Source: Azoarcus sp. TTM-91 (GTDB taxonomy: Bacteria > Pseudomonadota > Gammaproteobacteria > Burkholderiales > Rhodocyclaceae). From it: a stretch of DNA of 63,533 nt. Position 1 is the stretch's first letter. Each line of letters begins with the position of its first letter. Under the pieces are notes generated by a model, which was given only the letters and a program-made list of their open reading frames with translations, was not told the DNA's origin and did not search any database. A program made the position numbers and the translations under genes. The DNA lies in contig NZ_WUEI01000018.1 in the NCBI RefSeq assembly GCF_012911025.1, positions 1 to 63,533 on the forward strand, written 5' to 3'. Shown one piece after another: positions 55,543 through 63,335 of the stretch.

Positions 55543-55870
55543 TGTGTAACTCCGAATTGAAGGTTGAGCCTCCGCCTCCGGGGCGCCCTCAAAAGGAACT
55601 TCCATCGACAGGAAAGCTCTCCATCGGGTGGCGCCACTCACCGGAAAAGGGCGCGCCGGAATTCCCGGAGCACAACTCTTTCCCGGACCTTCCCGCCGCT
55701 TGCGATGAAGCAGCAGCCAGGAGGCGTGTGGATTTTGTCCGCCAAAGCAGACAAGCCCGCGATGATATCACTGCCACATGACGCTTCTCAAGGCCGAAAC
55801 CGTTACCAGGTTTGCCCGGCCGGGGCGCATGCGCTAGCCTTGATACCTTTTTCGAGCCCCGATCCCGCCC
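55543..55870. other. 328-base divergent intergenic region between rpsB and map
   Basis: It holds the rpsB promoter near the map side and an rpsB leader of about 210 bases. I see no convincing gene in it; the open frames there lack ribosome binding sites and typical codon use. Ribosomal protein S2 controls its own operon through such a leader in other bacteria. No strong promoter for map was identified. Confidence 0.6.
55762..55791 (-). promoter_or_regulatory. sigma-70 promoter of rpsB
   Basis: On the minus strand TTGAGA (55791-55786) and TATCAT (55767-55762, 5 of 6) are 18 bases apart. Transcription would start near 55755, giving a leader of roughly 210 bases before the rpsB ATG. Confidence 0.55.
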
Positions 55871-56689
55871 ATGAGCATCGTCATCAAGACCCCCGAAGAA
55901 ATCGAGAAGATGCGGGTGGCCTGCCGCCTTGCTGCCGAGGTGCTGGACTATATCGAGCCCTTCGTGAAACCGGGCGTGACGACAGGCGAGCTCGATCGGC
56001 TCTGCCATGAATATATGGTGCAGGTTCAAGGCACCGTGCCGGCACCGCTCAATTATGCGCCGCCAGGCTACACGCCCTACCCCAAGGCCATCTGCAGCTC
56101 GGTCAATCATCAGGTCTGCCACGGCGTTCCGGGGGACAAAGCGCTGAAGAAGGGCGACATCGTCAACCTGGACATCACGGTGATCACGCCGGACGGCTTC
56201 CACGGCGACACCAGCCGCATGTTCATCGTCGGCGGTGAGGCCAGCATCCTGGCCAAGCGCCTGTGCCAGGTCACTTACGAATGCATGTGGCTGGGAATCG
56301 CAGCCGTCCGCCCTGGCGGCCGGCTGGGCGACATCGGCGCCGTCATCCAGAAGCATGCGGAAGGCAACGGTTTCTCCGTTGTGCGCGAATTCTGCGGCCA
56401 CGGCCTGGGGCGCAAGTTCCACGAGGAACCCCAGGTACTGCACTACGGCAAGGCGGGCACCGGCGTCGAGCTGCTGCCGGGCATGATCTTCACCATCGAG
56501 CCGATGATCAACGCGGGCAAGGCAGCCATTTCCGAACTGCCGGACGGCTGGACCATCGTCACCAAGGATCGCAGCCTCTCCGCCCAGTGGGAGCATGCGG
56601 TACTCGTCACCGACAATGGCGCGGAAGTTCTGACCGTCTCCGCGAAATGCCCGCCACCGCCGGCCCTGGTTGCCGCAAGCTTCGCCTGA
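55871..56689 (+). CDS. map: methionine aminopeptidase type I
   Basis: 272 residues. The five metal ligands are in Asp-Ile-Thr, Asp-Thr-Ser, Gly-His-Gly-Leu-Gly, Ile-Glu-Pro-Met and Trp-Glu-His motifs. It removes initiator methionine. It is divergent from rpsB and eleven bases upstream of glnD. The last 20 residues, Pro/Ala-rich, are slightly longer than in E. coli. Confidence 0.97.
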   Translation: MSIVIKTPEEIEKMRVACRLAAEVLDYIEPFVKPGVTTGELDRLCHEYMVQVQGTVPAPLNYAPPGYTPYPKAICSSVNHQVCHGVPGDKALKKGDIVNLDITVITPDGFHGDTSRMFIVGGEASILAKRLCQVTYECMWLGIAAVRPGGRLGDIGAVIQKHAEGNGFSVVREFCGHGLGRKFHEEPQVLHYGKAGTGVELLPGMIFTIEPMINAGKAAISELPDGWTIVTKDRSLSAQWEHAVLVTDNGAEVLTVSAKCPPPPALVAASFA

Positions 56690-56700
56690 GGGAGCGCGCC

Positions 56701-59286
56701 ATGACCTCCTCCGCGATTTCCACCGATGCCCTGCAGGACGCGATCGGCGAGGAGCGCAAGCGCCTCAATGAGGGATCCCTTGCCCTGCGCCAGGCCTATG
56801 AGGCGCATCCGCTGACCTCAGGCGTGCTCAAGGGGCGCGCCAAACTGGTGGATGGCGTCATCCAGCGCTTGTGGAGCGCCTGCAGCATGCCACCGGAGGC
56901 TGCGCTGATTGCCGTCGGTGGCTATGGCCGGGGTGAGCTCTACCCCTGCTCCGACGTGGACATCCTCATCCTGCTGGCGGAACAGCCGGACGGCAGCCTG
57001 CAGTCGCGGCTGTCCACCCTGGTCGGCGCTCTGTGGGACGTAGGCCTGGAAATCGGCCACAGCGTGCGCACGGTGGAAGAGTGCCTGGACGCCTCCGCCA
57101 GCGACATCACCGTACAGACCAATCTGCTCGAGGCCCGCCTGCTGACCGGCAACGCCGGACTGTTCGACGATTTCGCCCGTCACTACCGCGAAATGTTGGA
57201 CGTGCGCACCTTCTTCAAGGCCAAGCAACTGGAGCAGGAACAACGCTACACCCGCTACAACGACACCCCTTACTCGCTGGAACCGAACTGCAAGGAAAGC
57301 CCGGGCGGCCTGCGCGACCTGCAGATGCTGGGCTGGATCTCCCGTGCCGCCGGACTGGGACGCAACTGGCGGGAACTCGCCCGCCGCCGCCTCCTGACCG
57401 GTGAAGAAGCCTCCGACCTGCGCAGCGTGGAGCGCTTCCTCCAGCATGTACGCATCCGCCTGCACTATCTCACCGGCCGCTCGGAGGACCGCCTGCTCTT
57501 CGACCACCAGGAGAAACTCGCCCGCATCATGGGGATAGAGGCCACCGCCGCCAAGCGGGCCTCCGAAGTCTTCATGCAGCGCTACTACCTGACGGCGAAG
57601 AAAGTCACCCAGATCAACACCATCCTGCTGCAGAACTACGGCACCGAGATCTTCCCGGACCGGGGCGGCCCGGCCATCACCATCAATGCCCGCTTCCAGG
57701 CGGTGCGGGAACTGCTGGACATCCGCAGCGAGCAGATCTTCGAGCGCGCCCCCTCTGCCCTGCTCGAATGCTTCTTGCTGCTGCAGCAGCACAGCGAGCT
57801 GAAAGGCATGACCGCGCGCACCCTGCGCGCCGTGTGGCTCAACCGCAACCGCATCAACGCCGCATTCCGCGCCGATCCGGCCAACCGCGCGCTTTTCCTG
57901 CAGATCCTTCAACAGAAGCGCGGCATCGTTCATGAATTCCGGCGGATGAACCAGTACGGCATCCTGTCGCGCTACCTGCCCCCCTGGCGCAAGATCCTGT
58001 GCCAGATGCAACACGACCTTTTCCACGTCTACACAGTGGATCAGCACATCCTGATGGTGCTGCGCAATGTGCGCCGCTTCACCATGAGCGAGCATGCGCA
58101 TGAATACCCGCTGATGACGCGCCTCATCCTCGGCTTCGAGCGCAACTGGCTGCTGTATGTCGCCGCTCTCTTCCACGACATCGCCAAGGGCCGCGGCGGC
58201 GATCACTCCAAGCTCGGCATGGAGGATGCCCGCGAGTTCTGCGAAGACCATGGGCTCTCCCCGGAGGACACCGAGCTGGTGGTATGGCTGGTCGAACACC
58301 ACCTGACCATGTCCCAGTACGCACAGAAAGAAGACACCTCCGACCCGGAGGTCATCCGCCGCTTTGCCGACATCGTCGCCAACGAGCGCCGGCTCACCGC
58401 GCTCTATCTGCTCACCCATGCCGACATCCGCGGTACCAGCCCCAAGGTGTGGAACGGCTGGAAGGGCAAGCTGCTGGAAGATCTGTTCTTCTCTACCCAG
58501 CGACTGCTGCGCGGCGCCACGCCCCAACAGGCGCTGGGCCTGGACGACCGCCAGGAAGACGCCCGCCGGCTGCTGCGCTACCACGGGCTACGCTCGGGGG
58601 TGGAGGAAGCACTGTGGGCACAACTGGACGCCGTCTATTTCATGCGCCACTCCGCGGAGGAAATCGCCTGGCACACCCGGCTACTCTACTTCCGCCCGGA
58701 AGCGGACGATCCGGTGGTGAAAGCGCGCGTTTCCGACGAAGAGCACGGCGTGCAGGTGATGGTGTTCACGCGCGACCAGAAAGACCTCTTCGTCCGCCTC
58801 ACCGGCTTCTTCGGCCGCATGGGCTTCACCATCCTGGACGCCAAGGTGCACACCACTCGGCACGGCTACGCGCTGGACAGCTTCATCCTGCAGGACCCCG
58901 GCCAGGCCGCACCCTACCGCGACATCGTGTCCCTGATCGAGCACGACCTCACCGAGCGCCTGCGCAAGCCACTTGCGCCGGAGCGCCCCTCCTCCGGCCG
59001 CCTGTCCCGGCAGGTGAAGCACTTCCCGATCACGCCCACGGTCAGCATCCGGCCCGACGATGCCGGCAAGCACTACATCCTGTCGCTGATGGCGGCTGAT
59101 CGTCCCGGCCTGCTGTTCGACGTTGCCGAAGTACTGGCCAACTACGGCATCAGCCTGCAGACGGCCAAGATTGCAACGCTGGGCGAACGCGTGGAAGACA
59201 CCTTCCTCATGTCCGGCGCCGGCCTTTCCCAGGATGCACAAGTGGTGCGCATAGAGCGCGACCTGTTGGAGCGGCTTCAGGTCTGA
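56701..59286 (+). CDS. glnD: bifunctional PII uridylyltransferase/uridylyl-removing enzyme
   Basis: 861 residues. The nucleotidyltransferase motif Gly-Gly-Tyr-Gly-Arg-Gly-Glu-Leu with Ser-Asp-Val-Asp is near residue 75; the HD motif Leu-Phe-His-Asp-Ile-Ala-Lys-Gly near 490; two ACT domains occupy about 685-760 and 795-861. It senses glutamine and modifies PII proteins. The ATG at 56701 follows map by eleven bases with GGGAG upstream. Confidence 0.97.
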   Translation: MTSSAISTDALQDAIGEERKRLNEGSLALRQAYEAHPLTSGVLKGRAKLVDGVIQRLWSACSMPPEAALIAVGGYGRGELYPCSDVDILILLAEQPDGSLQSRLSTLVGALWDVGLEIGHSVRTVEECLDASASDITVQTNLLEARLLTGNAGLFDDFARHYREMLDVRTFFKAKQLEQEQRYTRYNDTPYSLEPNCKESPGGLRDLQMLGWISRAAGLGRNWRELARRRLLTGEEASDLRSVERFLQHVRIRLHYLTGRSEDRLLFDHQEKLARIMGIEATAAKRASEVFMQRYYLTAKKVTQINTILLQNYGTEIFPDRGGPAITINARFQAVRELLDIRSEQIFERAPSALLECFLLLQQHSELKGMTARTLRAVWLNRNRINAAFRADPANRALFLQILQQKRGIVHEFRRMNQYGILSRYLPPWRKILCQMQHDLFHVYTVDQHILMVLRNVRRFTMSEHAHEYPLMTRLILGFERNWLLYVAALFHDIAKGRGGDHSKLGMEDAREFCEDHGLSPEDTELVVWLVEHHLTMSQYAQKEDTSDPEVIRRFADIVANERRLTALYLLTHADIRGTSPKVWNGWKGKLLEDLFFSTQRLLRGATPQQALGLDDRQEDARRLLRYHGLRSGVEEALWAQLDAVYFMRHSAEEIAWHTRLLYFRPEADDPVVKARVSDEEHGVQVMVFTRDQKDLFVRLTGFFGRMGFTILDAKVHTTRHGYALDSFILQDPGQAAPYRDIVSLIEHDLTERLRKPLAPERPSSGRLSRQVKHFPITPTVSIRPDDAGKHYILSLMAADRPGLLFDVAEVLANYGISLQTAKIATLGERVEDTFLMSGAGLSQDAQVVRIERDLLERLQV

Positions 59287-59306
59287 GGCGGAGACAAATC
59301 CCTGCG

Positions 59307-60026
59307 CTAATCCCCCCAGGGGGGGAACTGGAACACGAAGTGTTCCCCGCGCCGTCTCTCCAGAAGTTCGACCAGGATCGCGGGAGAGACGGCGCGGCCA
59401 TCGATCACCAGCACCCCTTCACCGACGTAACCCACCAAGGTGTCCGAGAGCATGCGCAGCGAAGCATCCGGCGCAAGAGCCAGGTAGCGACGTGAAATCC
59501 CTTTCTGGATCTTGCGCCTGAGCCGGAACAGCGCCTCCACCTCATTGCCACCGCTTGCGGCGAAGCAATAGCCACCCCTCTCGTCCTGCGGCCACCTTTC
59601 GCGCGCGAGCATGCATACCGGGGAGGAACCTCCGGCCACCAGCTCGATCACGAACTCGCGCTCCCTGCCCAGGCAATCGAGAAAGCGCTCTATCGCCGGC
59701 AGGAGCACCGCCTCAAGCCCGACTCCATCCAGAGCCTGCCCAGGCAGCCTTGCCTCCACCTCCATCCCACGCCCGTCACAGCCCGTCGCCAGCCAGTCAA
59801 GACTCACCCCGGCCGCCTTCGCAATCATGACGAGATGACGCATTCCCGGCGCCTTCTCCCCCTTCAGATATGCACTGAGAAGACCATCGGAAAAACCGCA
59901 ACGACGCGCGAAGGAGCGCTTGCTTTCAGCACCTATGGTCTTGAGCAAGCGCTCCCCGAAAGCCCGAATTGCATCGTCATCATTTTCCGCCCTGGCAATA
60001 CCCTCTCTCGCCTTCTTACTAGTCAT
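59307..60026 (-). CDS. XRE-type helix-turn-helix transcriptional regulator
   Basis: 239 residues from the ATG at 60026 (a TTG six bases earlier is possible). Residues about 22-85 form a Cro/CI-like HTH: Ser-Phe-Ala-Arg-Arg-Cys-Gly-Phe-Ser-Asp-Gly-Leu-Leu-Ser-Ala-Tyr-Leu-Lys-Gly. The C-terminal 150 residues are not recognised and lack the Ser-Lys pair of LexA/CI autocleavage, as far as I can see. It is divergent from the response regulator and may act on that promoter region. No clear Shine-Dalgarno sequence is present. It converges with glnD at 20 bases. Confidence 0.82.
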   Translation of the reverse strand: MTSKKAREGIARAENDDDAIRAFGERLLKTIGAESKRSFARRCGFSDGLLSAYLKGEKAPGMRHLVMIAKAAGVSLDWLATGCDGRGMEVEARLPGQALDGVGLEAVLLPAIERFLDCLGREREFVIELVAGGSSPVCMLARERWPQDERGGYCFAASGGNEVEALFRLRRKIQKGISRRYLALAPDASLRMLSDTLVGYVGEGVLVIDGRAVSPAILVELLERRRGEHFVFQFPPWGD

Positions 60027-60421
60027 TCGCAATCATCATCAATTAACAACAGGACATAACCGGAGTCCGGACGTCTCATCTCAAAGCCGCTCTCTAAAAA
60101 GTTGACAGTGCACTCTTTAGGTTTATACTTTCGTCTTAAATCCAAGCATGAAGCACTTCCTCCGGGCGATACCTGGATGTCAATTGTTTTGATCTTGTTT
60201 CGACAGAAGAACATTTTCGAACAGTCGGAACATATGAGTGCAGCGGCCGAACCAAAAAGGCGGAATCGGCACTCTGCTGGAAATGACGGTGGCCACCAGC
60301 CACCCGGTCTTAAGCGGGAAATCCGCACTGCCCGGCTGCCATCCGCTCGGGCAGAGAGTTCCGCCGATCCCCACAAGGTCGAGCACATCGATCGTGCTAT
60401 AGCCGTACTCCCCAAGCGGTC
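60027..60421. other. 395-base AT-richer divergent intergenic region
   Basis: It contains a strong sigma-70 promoter at 60102-60129, an imperfect inverted repeat around its -35 (CTAAAAAG at about 60094-60101 against CTCTTTAG at 60113-60120), a possible short coding frame (60234-60425) and the start region of the XRE gene. Base composition is clearly less GC-rich than in the flanking genes. A minus-strand TTGAGA with GGTTAT 17 bases later is a weak candidate promoter for the XRE gene. Confidence 0.55.
60102..60129 (+). promoter_or_regulatory. strong sigma-70 promoter upstream of the response regulator
   Basis: A perfect TTGACA (60102-60107) and TATACT (60124-60129, 5 of 6) are 16 bases apart. 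Repeats CTAAAAAG and CTCTTTAG flank the -35, so a repressor could bind there. The leader to the response regulator start would be about 285 bases. Confidence 0.65.
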
Positions 60422-60425
60422 ATGA
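60234..60425 (+). CDS. possible small basic leader protein (63 aa), uncertain
   Basis: The frame starts at an ATG at 60234 (or at 60177, 82 residues) and stops at 60425, overlapping the response regulator start as ATGA. The product would be basic and Pro/Arg-rich with no recognised domain. Third-position GC is well below that of neighbouring genes and no strong ribosome binding site is seen, so it may be non-coding. The exact ATGA overlap with a gene that lacks its own ribosome binding site is the main argument for translation. Confidence 0.3.
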   Translation: MSAAAEPKRRNRHSAGNDGGHQPPGLKREIRTARLPSARAESSADPHKVEHIDRAIAVLPKRS

Positions 60426-61114
60426 AAAACCAGACATCGCACGGATCACCGAGACACAACGCCCCGATCGACGCAGCCCCCCCTTTCATCCGCGTTCTCA
60501 GCGCAGACAACCACACGATTTTTCGCGCCGCCTTGCGCGCGCTGTTCGACACCACGCCGGACATGACCATCGTCGGCGAAGCCGGCAATGGCAGTGAAGC
60601 CCTGAAGCACGCACGCTCCACCGCCGCGGAAGTGATGCTCCTCGCCACCTCGCTGCCCGACACCCCAGGGGCCGACCTGCTGCTGCATCTCGGACGCCAC
60701 TGCCCCGGGCTACCCTGCGTGGTGCTTTGTCAGAACTGCGAGCCCGCAACCGTGATGCGCGCGCTCAAGGCCGGCGCTTATGGCTATGTCAGCAAGGAAG
60801 CCGATCCCCAAGTGCTGTTCACCGCGATACGGAAGGCGGCAACCGGCCGGCGCTACATAGACCCCGCCCTGCTCGACACCTTGCGCTTCGACGAGGAAGG
60901 CGAGGTAAATGGCCCGGAACAACTCCTCTCCCGGCGCGAATACCAAGTCCTCAAACTGTTTGCCGAAGGGCACTCTCCCACCCGGATTGCAAGCCTTCTG
61001 AACCTCAGCGTCAAGACCGTCAGCACCCACAAGACGCGAGTGCTGCAGAAGACCGGCCTCAGCACTACTGCGGATCTGGTTCGCTACGCCTTCCGTCATA
61101 AGCTCGTCGCCTGA
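60422..61114 (+). CDS. NarL/LuxR-type response regulator with degenerate receiver
   Basis: 230 residues. The receiver domain (about 22-140) keeps the switch Lys125 (Val-Ser-Lys) but has Asp29-Asn30 where two acids are expected, and Ala75 (Leu-Leu-Ala-Thr-Ser-Leu-Pro-Asp) where the phosphorylated Asp should be. The LuxR-type HTH (about 168-228) looks intact: Leu-Ser-Arg-Arg-Glu-Tyr-Gln-Val-Leu and Ser-Val-Lys-Thr-Val-Ser-Thr-His-Lys. It is therefore likely to act without phosphorylation. There is no partner histidine kinase next to it. No ribosome binding site precedes the ATG, which overlaps a possible small frame. Confidence 0.9.
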   Translation: MKNQTSHGSPRHNAPIDAAPPFIRVLSADNHTIFRAALRALFDTTPDMTIVGEAGNGSEALKHARSTAAEVMLLATSLPDTPGADLLLHLGRHCPGLPCVVLCQNCEPATVMRALKAGAYGYVSKEADPQVLFTAIRKAATGRRYIDPALLDTLRFDEEGEVNGPEQLLSRREYQVLKLFAEGHSPTRIASLLNLSVKTVSTHKTRVLQKTGLSTTADLVRYAFRHKLVA

Positions 61115-61377
61115 CACCCACCCCTGCAGCTTCGCCGGCGTCACTTTAGACGCTATCTAGGATACGCCCTATGTTGCGGCCATGTATCTCCTTCGGCCTA
61201 TCCAGAATGCTCTCTTTAGGAAATTTCCCACACTCAATAAAGAAAATTCTTCGTGCATAAACAGAGAACTCCTATATACCGGGTGACTTGGGAATTCCCA
61301 TAATCAGGGCAAGACCTGATTTACGTTTTCTCACAATCCTGAGTCACGGCGTTTTCCCCTTAAGCACGAGAAATCAT
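61115..61377. other. 263-base AT-richer region upstream of the MCP gene
   Basis: It contains two palindromes, GGAAATTTCC at 61219-61228 and TGGGAATTCCCA at 61289-61300, with centres 71 bases apart, and a CTCTTTAGG motif at 61212-61220 that also occurs in the response regulator promoter (60113-60121). TATATA at 61273-61278 may be a -10 with a poor -35. No gene is evident. Confidence 0.55.
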
Positions 61378-62535
61378 TTGAGCCAACCGAAGACGCATCG
61401 ACTTCGCCTGTATTGCTTCGTCCTTCCCTTGCTGTTCGGCTTGAGTGCTGCCGCGGCGCTCCAGTTGAGTGGCGGCTCTCCCTACATCGTCATCCTGCTC
61501 GCCCTAGGCGGCCTGTGTTGCGCCACTTGGCTGCGGCATGCGGCGGGCAGCGGAAGCGCTCCGGCCGTGTCGCCTGATGGCGCCCCCGCACAGGCGCCGA
61601 GCCTGCAGCCGGACGTTGACGGTCTCGAGTTGCTGTGCGGTCGTCTGCTGCCCTTGTGGCAGAAGCACCTCGATGCGGTGCGAATGCAGATGGAAGAAGC
61701 GCTGACCGCGCTGTCGGCCACCTTCGCTGGCCTGTCGGTGCAGATGAGCCAGGCCCTGCAAGCCTCCTCCGCCGAGGGCGGCGAGTCCGTCTCCGCCGTG
61801 CTCGACGACTGCCGCAACCAACTCCACGCCGTCGTCGCCGACCTGCGCGCCTCGCTGCAGGCGCGCGCCAGCCTCATGGACGACATCGGCCGCCTCTCCG
61901 GCGTGGCCGGCGACCTCCAGAGCATGGCCAGCGAGGTCGGCGAGATCGCTTCGCGCACCAATCTTCTCGCGCTCAACGCCTCCATCGAGGCCGCCCGCGC
62001 CGGCGAAGTCGGCCGCGGCTTCGCCGTCGTCGCCGACGAGGTCCGCAAGCTCTCCGCCCAGTCCGCGCAGAGCGGCCAGCGCATCCGCGACACCGTCGAC
62101 ACCGTCGGCCAGGCGCTCGCCCAGACCGTCGCCAACGCCCAGCAGCTCGCCACCCGCGAGCACGGCCACATGGACGCCGCCGAGCAGCGCATCGGCCTCG
62201 TCCTCACCCGCTTCGAGCGCAGTGGCGACGCCCTCGAGCGCGCCAGCGCCCAGCTGCGCGAGGACGGTTCGCGCATCGGACACGAGATCGACCACGTCCT
62301 CGTCCACCTGCAGTTCCAGGACCGCGTCGGCCAGATCCTCGCCCATGTCATGCAGGACATCGCCAAGCTCGAGGACTTCGTCGCCCGCGGCGCCCATCGC
62401 GAAGCCAGTGCCGACGATGTGGGCGCCTGGATGGATGCGCTCGCCGCCACCTACTCCACCGCCGAACAGCACGCCATCCACAAGGGCGCCGCCACCCCGC
62501 GCGCCAGCGCGCCGACCGAGATCACCTTCTTCTGA
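61378..62535 (+). CDS. methyl-accepting chemotaxis-type signalling protein without sensor domain
   Basis: 385 residues from a TTG at 61378 preceded by a weak GAGAA; no ATG or GTG is in frame near the start, and an earlier TTG at 61288 is also open. Two membrane helices (about 11-29 and 35-52) are joined by only a few periplasmic residues. There is no HAMP or ligand domain. The conserved hairpin tip reads [19 protein letters not shown]. Near the C-terminus, [11 protein letters not shown] recalls the CheZ docking region, and the protein ends Glu-Ile-Thr-Phe-Phe. It should drive the CheA encoded downstream. Confidence 0.85.
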   Translation: MSQPKTHRLRLYCFVLPLLFGLSAAAALQLSGGSPYIVILLALGGLCCATWLRHAAGSGSAPAVSPDGAPAQAPSLQPDVDGLELLCGRLLPLWQKHLDAVRMQMEEALTALSATFAGLSVQMSQALQASSAEGGESVSAVLDDCRNQLHAVVADLRASLQARASLMDDIGRLSGVAGDLQSMASEVGEIASRTNLLALNASIEAARAGEVGRGFAVVADEVRKLSAQSAQSGQRIRDTVDTVGQALAQTVANAQQLATREHGHMDAAEQRIGLVLTRFERSGDALERASAQLREDGSRIGHEIDHVLVHLQFQDRVGQILAHVMQDIAKLEDFVARGAHREASADDVGAWMDALAATYSTAEQHAIHKGAATPRASAPTEITFF

Positions 62536-62578
62536 CCCCCTCCCCTCCAACTTCCGACTTCCCGAGGATTTTTCCTAC

Positions 62579-62947
62579 ATGGCCAAGACCATACTCATCG
62601 TCGATGACTCCGCCTCGATCCGGATGGTGGTCAAGACCGCGCTCACCGGTGCCGGCTACGAGGTGATCGAGGCCGCCGACGGCCAGGACGCGCTCGCCAA
62701 GCTCGATGGCCGCAAGATCAACCTCGTCATCAGCGATGTGAACATGCCGCGCCTGGACGGGATCGGCTTCGTGCGCCAGATGAAGCAGAAGCCGGGCTAC
62801 CAGTTCACGCCGGTGATCATGCTCACCACCGAGTCCGAGGCGGACAAGATGCGCCAGGGCAAGGAAGCCGGGGCCAAGGCCTGGGTGGTGAAGCCTTTCC
62901 AGCCGGCGCAGATGCTCGCCGCGGTGGCGAAGCTGATTCAGCCATGA
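62579..62947 (+). CDS. cheY: CheY-like response regulator
   Basis: 122 residues, single receiver domain. Asp9-Asp10, the phosphorylated Asp53, Thr83/84 and Lys105 are all present (Val-Val-Lys-Pro-Phe). With the CheA downstream it forms the output of the array; whether it acts on flagella, pili or another target is open. Its stop overlaps the STAS gene as ATGA. Confidence 0.93.
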   Translation: MAKTILIVDDSASIRMVVKTALTGAGYEVIEAADGQDALAKLDGRKINLVISDVNMPRLDGIGFVRQMKQKPGYQFTPVIMLTTESEADKMRQGKEAGAKAWVVKPFQPAQMLAAVAKLIQP

Positions 62948-63309
62948 GCGCCGACACGATGGCGAATGCGCCCGCCGAGGCAGCGCCGGCGGCCGACCTG
63001 CCCGATGCCGAGGGGCGGCTGGCGATCGTGCTCGAGGGCGATGTGGACATCTATGTCGCCGAAGCCCTGTGGCGCCGGCTCAGCGCCGGCCTGCGCGCGG
63101 CCACCGTACTCGAGCTGGACCTGTCGGCGGTGAGCCTGATCGACACCACCGGGCTGCAGATCCTCGCCCAGCTCCAGCGCACCGCCGCCCGCGAGGGCCG
63201 CAGCCTGCGCCTGCGTGCCCACAGCCCGGCCGCGGCCGAGGCCATCGAGTTCCTCGGGCTGGCGCCCCTGTTCGGCGATTCCCTGCCGATCCAAACCCAA
63301 TGGGCCTGA
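62944..63309 (+). CDS. STAS-domain protein (anti-sigma-factor-antagonist type)
   Basis: 121 residues. After an Ala-rich tail the STAS fold follows, with the phosphorylatable loop Leu-Ile-Asp67-Thr-Thr-Gly-Leu where SpoIIAA has Asp-Ser-Ser-Gly. Such proteins are found in certain CheA clusters and may be a phosphorylation target or scaffold. It is coupled to cheY through ATGA and precedes cheA by 26 bases. Confidence 0.86.
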   Translation: MSADTMANAPAEAAPAADLPDAEGRLAIVLEGDVDIYVAEALWRRLSAGLRAATVLELDLSAVSLIDTTGLQILAQLQRTAAREGRSLRLRAHSPAAAEAIEFLGLAPLFGDSLPIQTQWA

Positions 63310-63335
63310 ACGGTCCGCCCACCCAGGAGTAGCCC

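Noticed and set aside
61238..61260. TAAAGAAA followed by GTGCATAA, resembling a sigma-28 flagellar promoter upstream of the MCP gene
   Set aside because: The gap is 7 bases instead of 11 and the -10 half matches only 5 of 8, so it is not credible.
61288..61377. Upstream extension of the MCP reading frame from a TTG at 61288
   Set aside because: It would start within a palindrome, has no ribosome binding site and adds residues before the first membrane helix that do not look coding; the TTG at 61378 is preferred.
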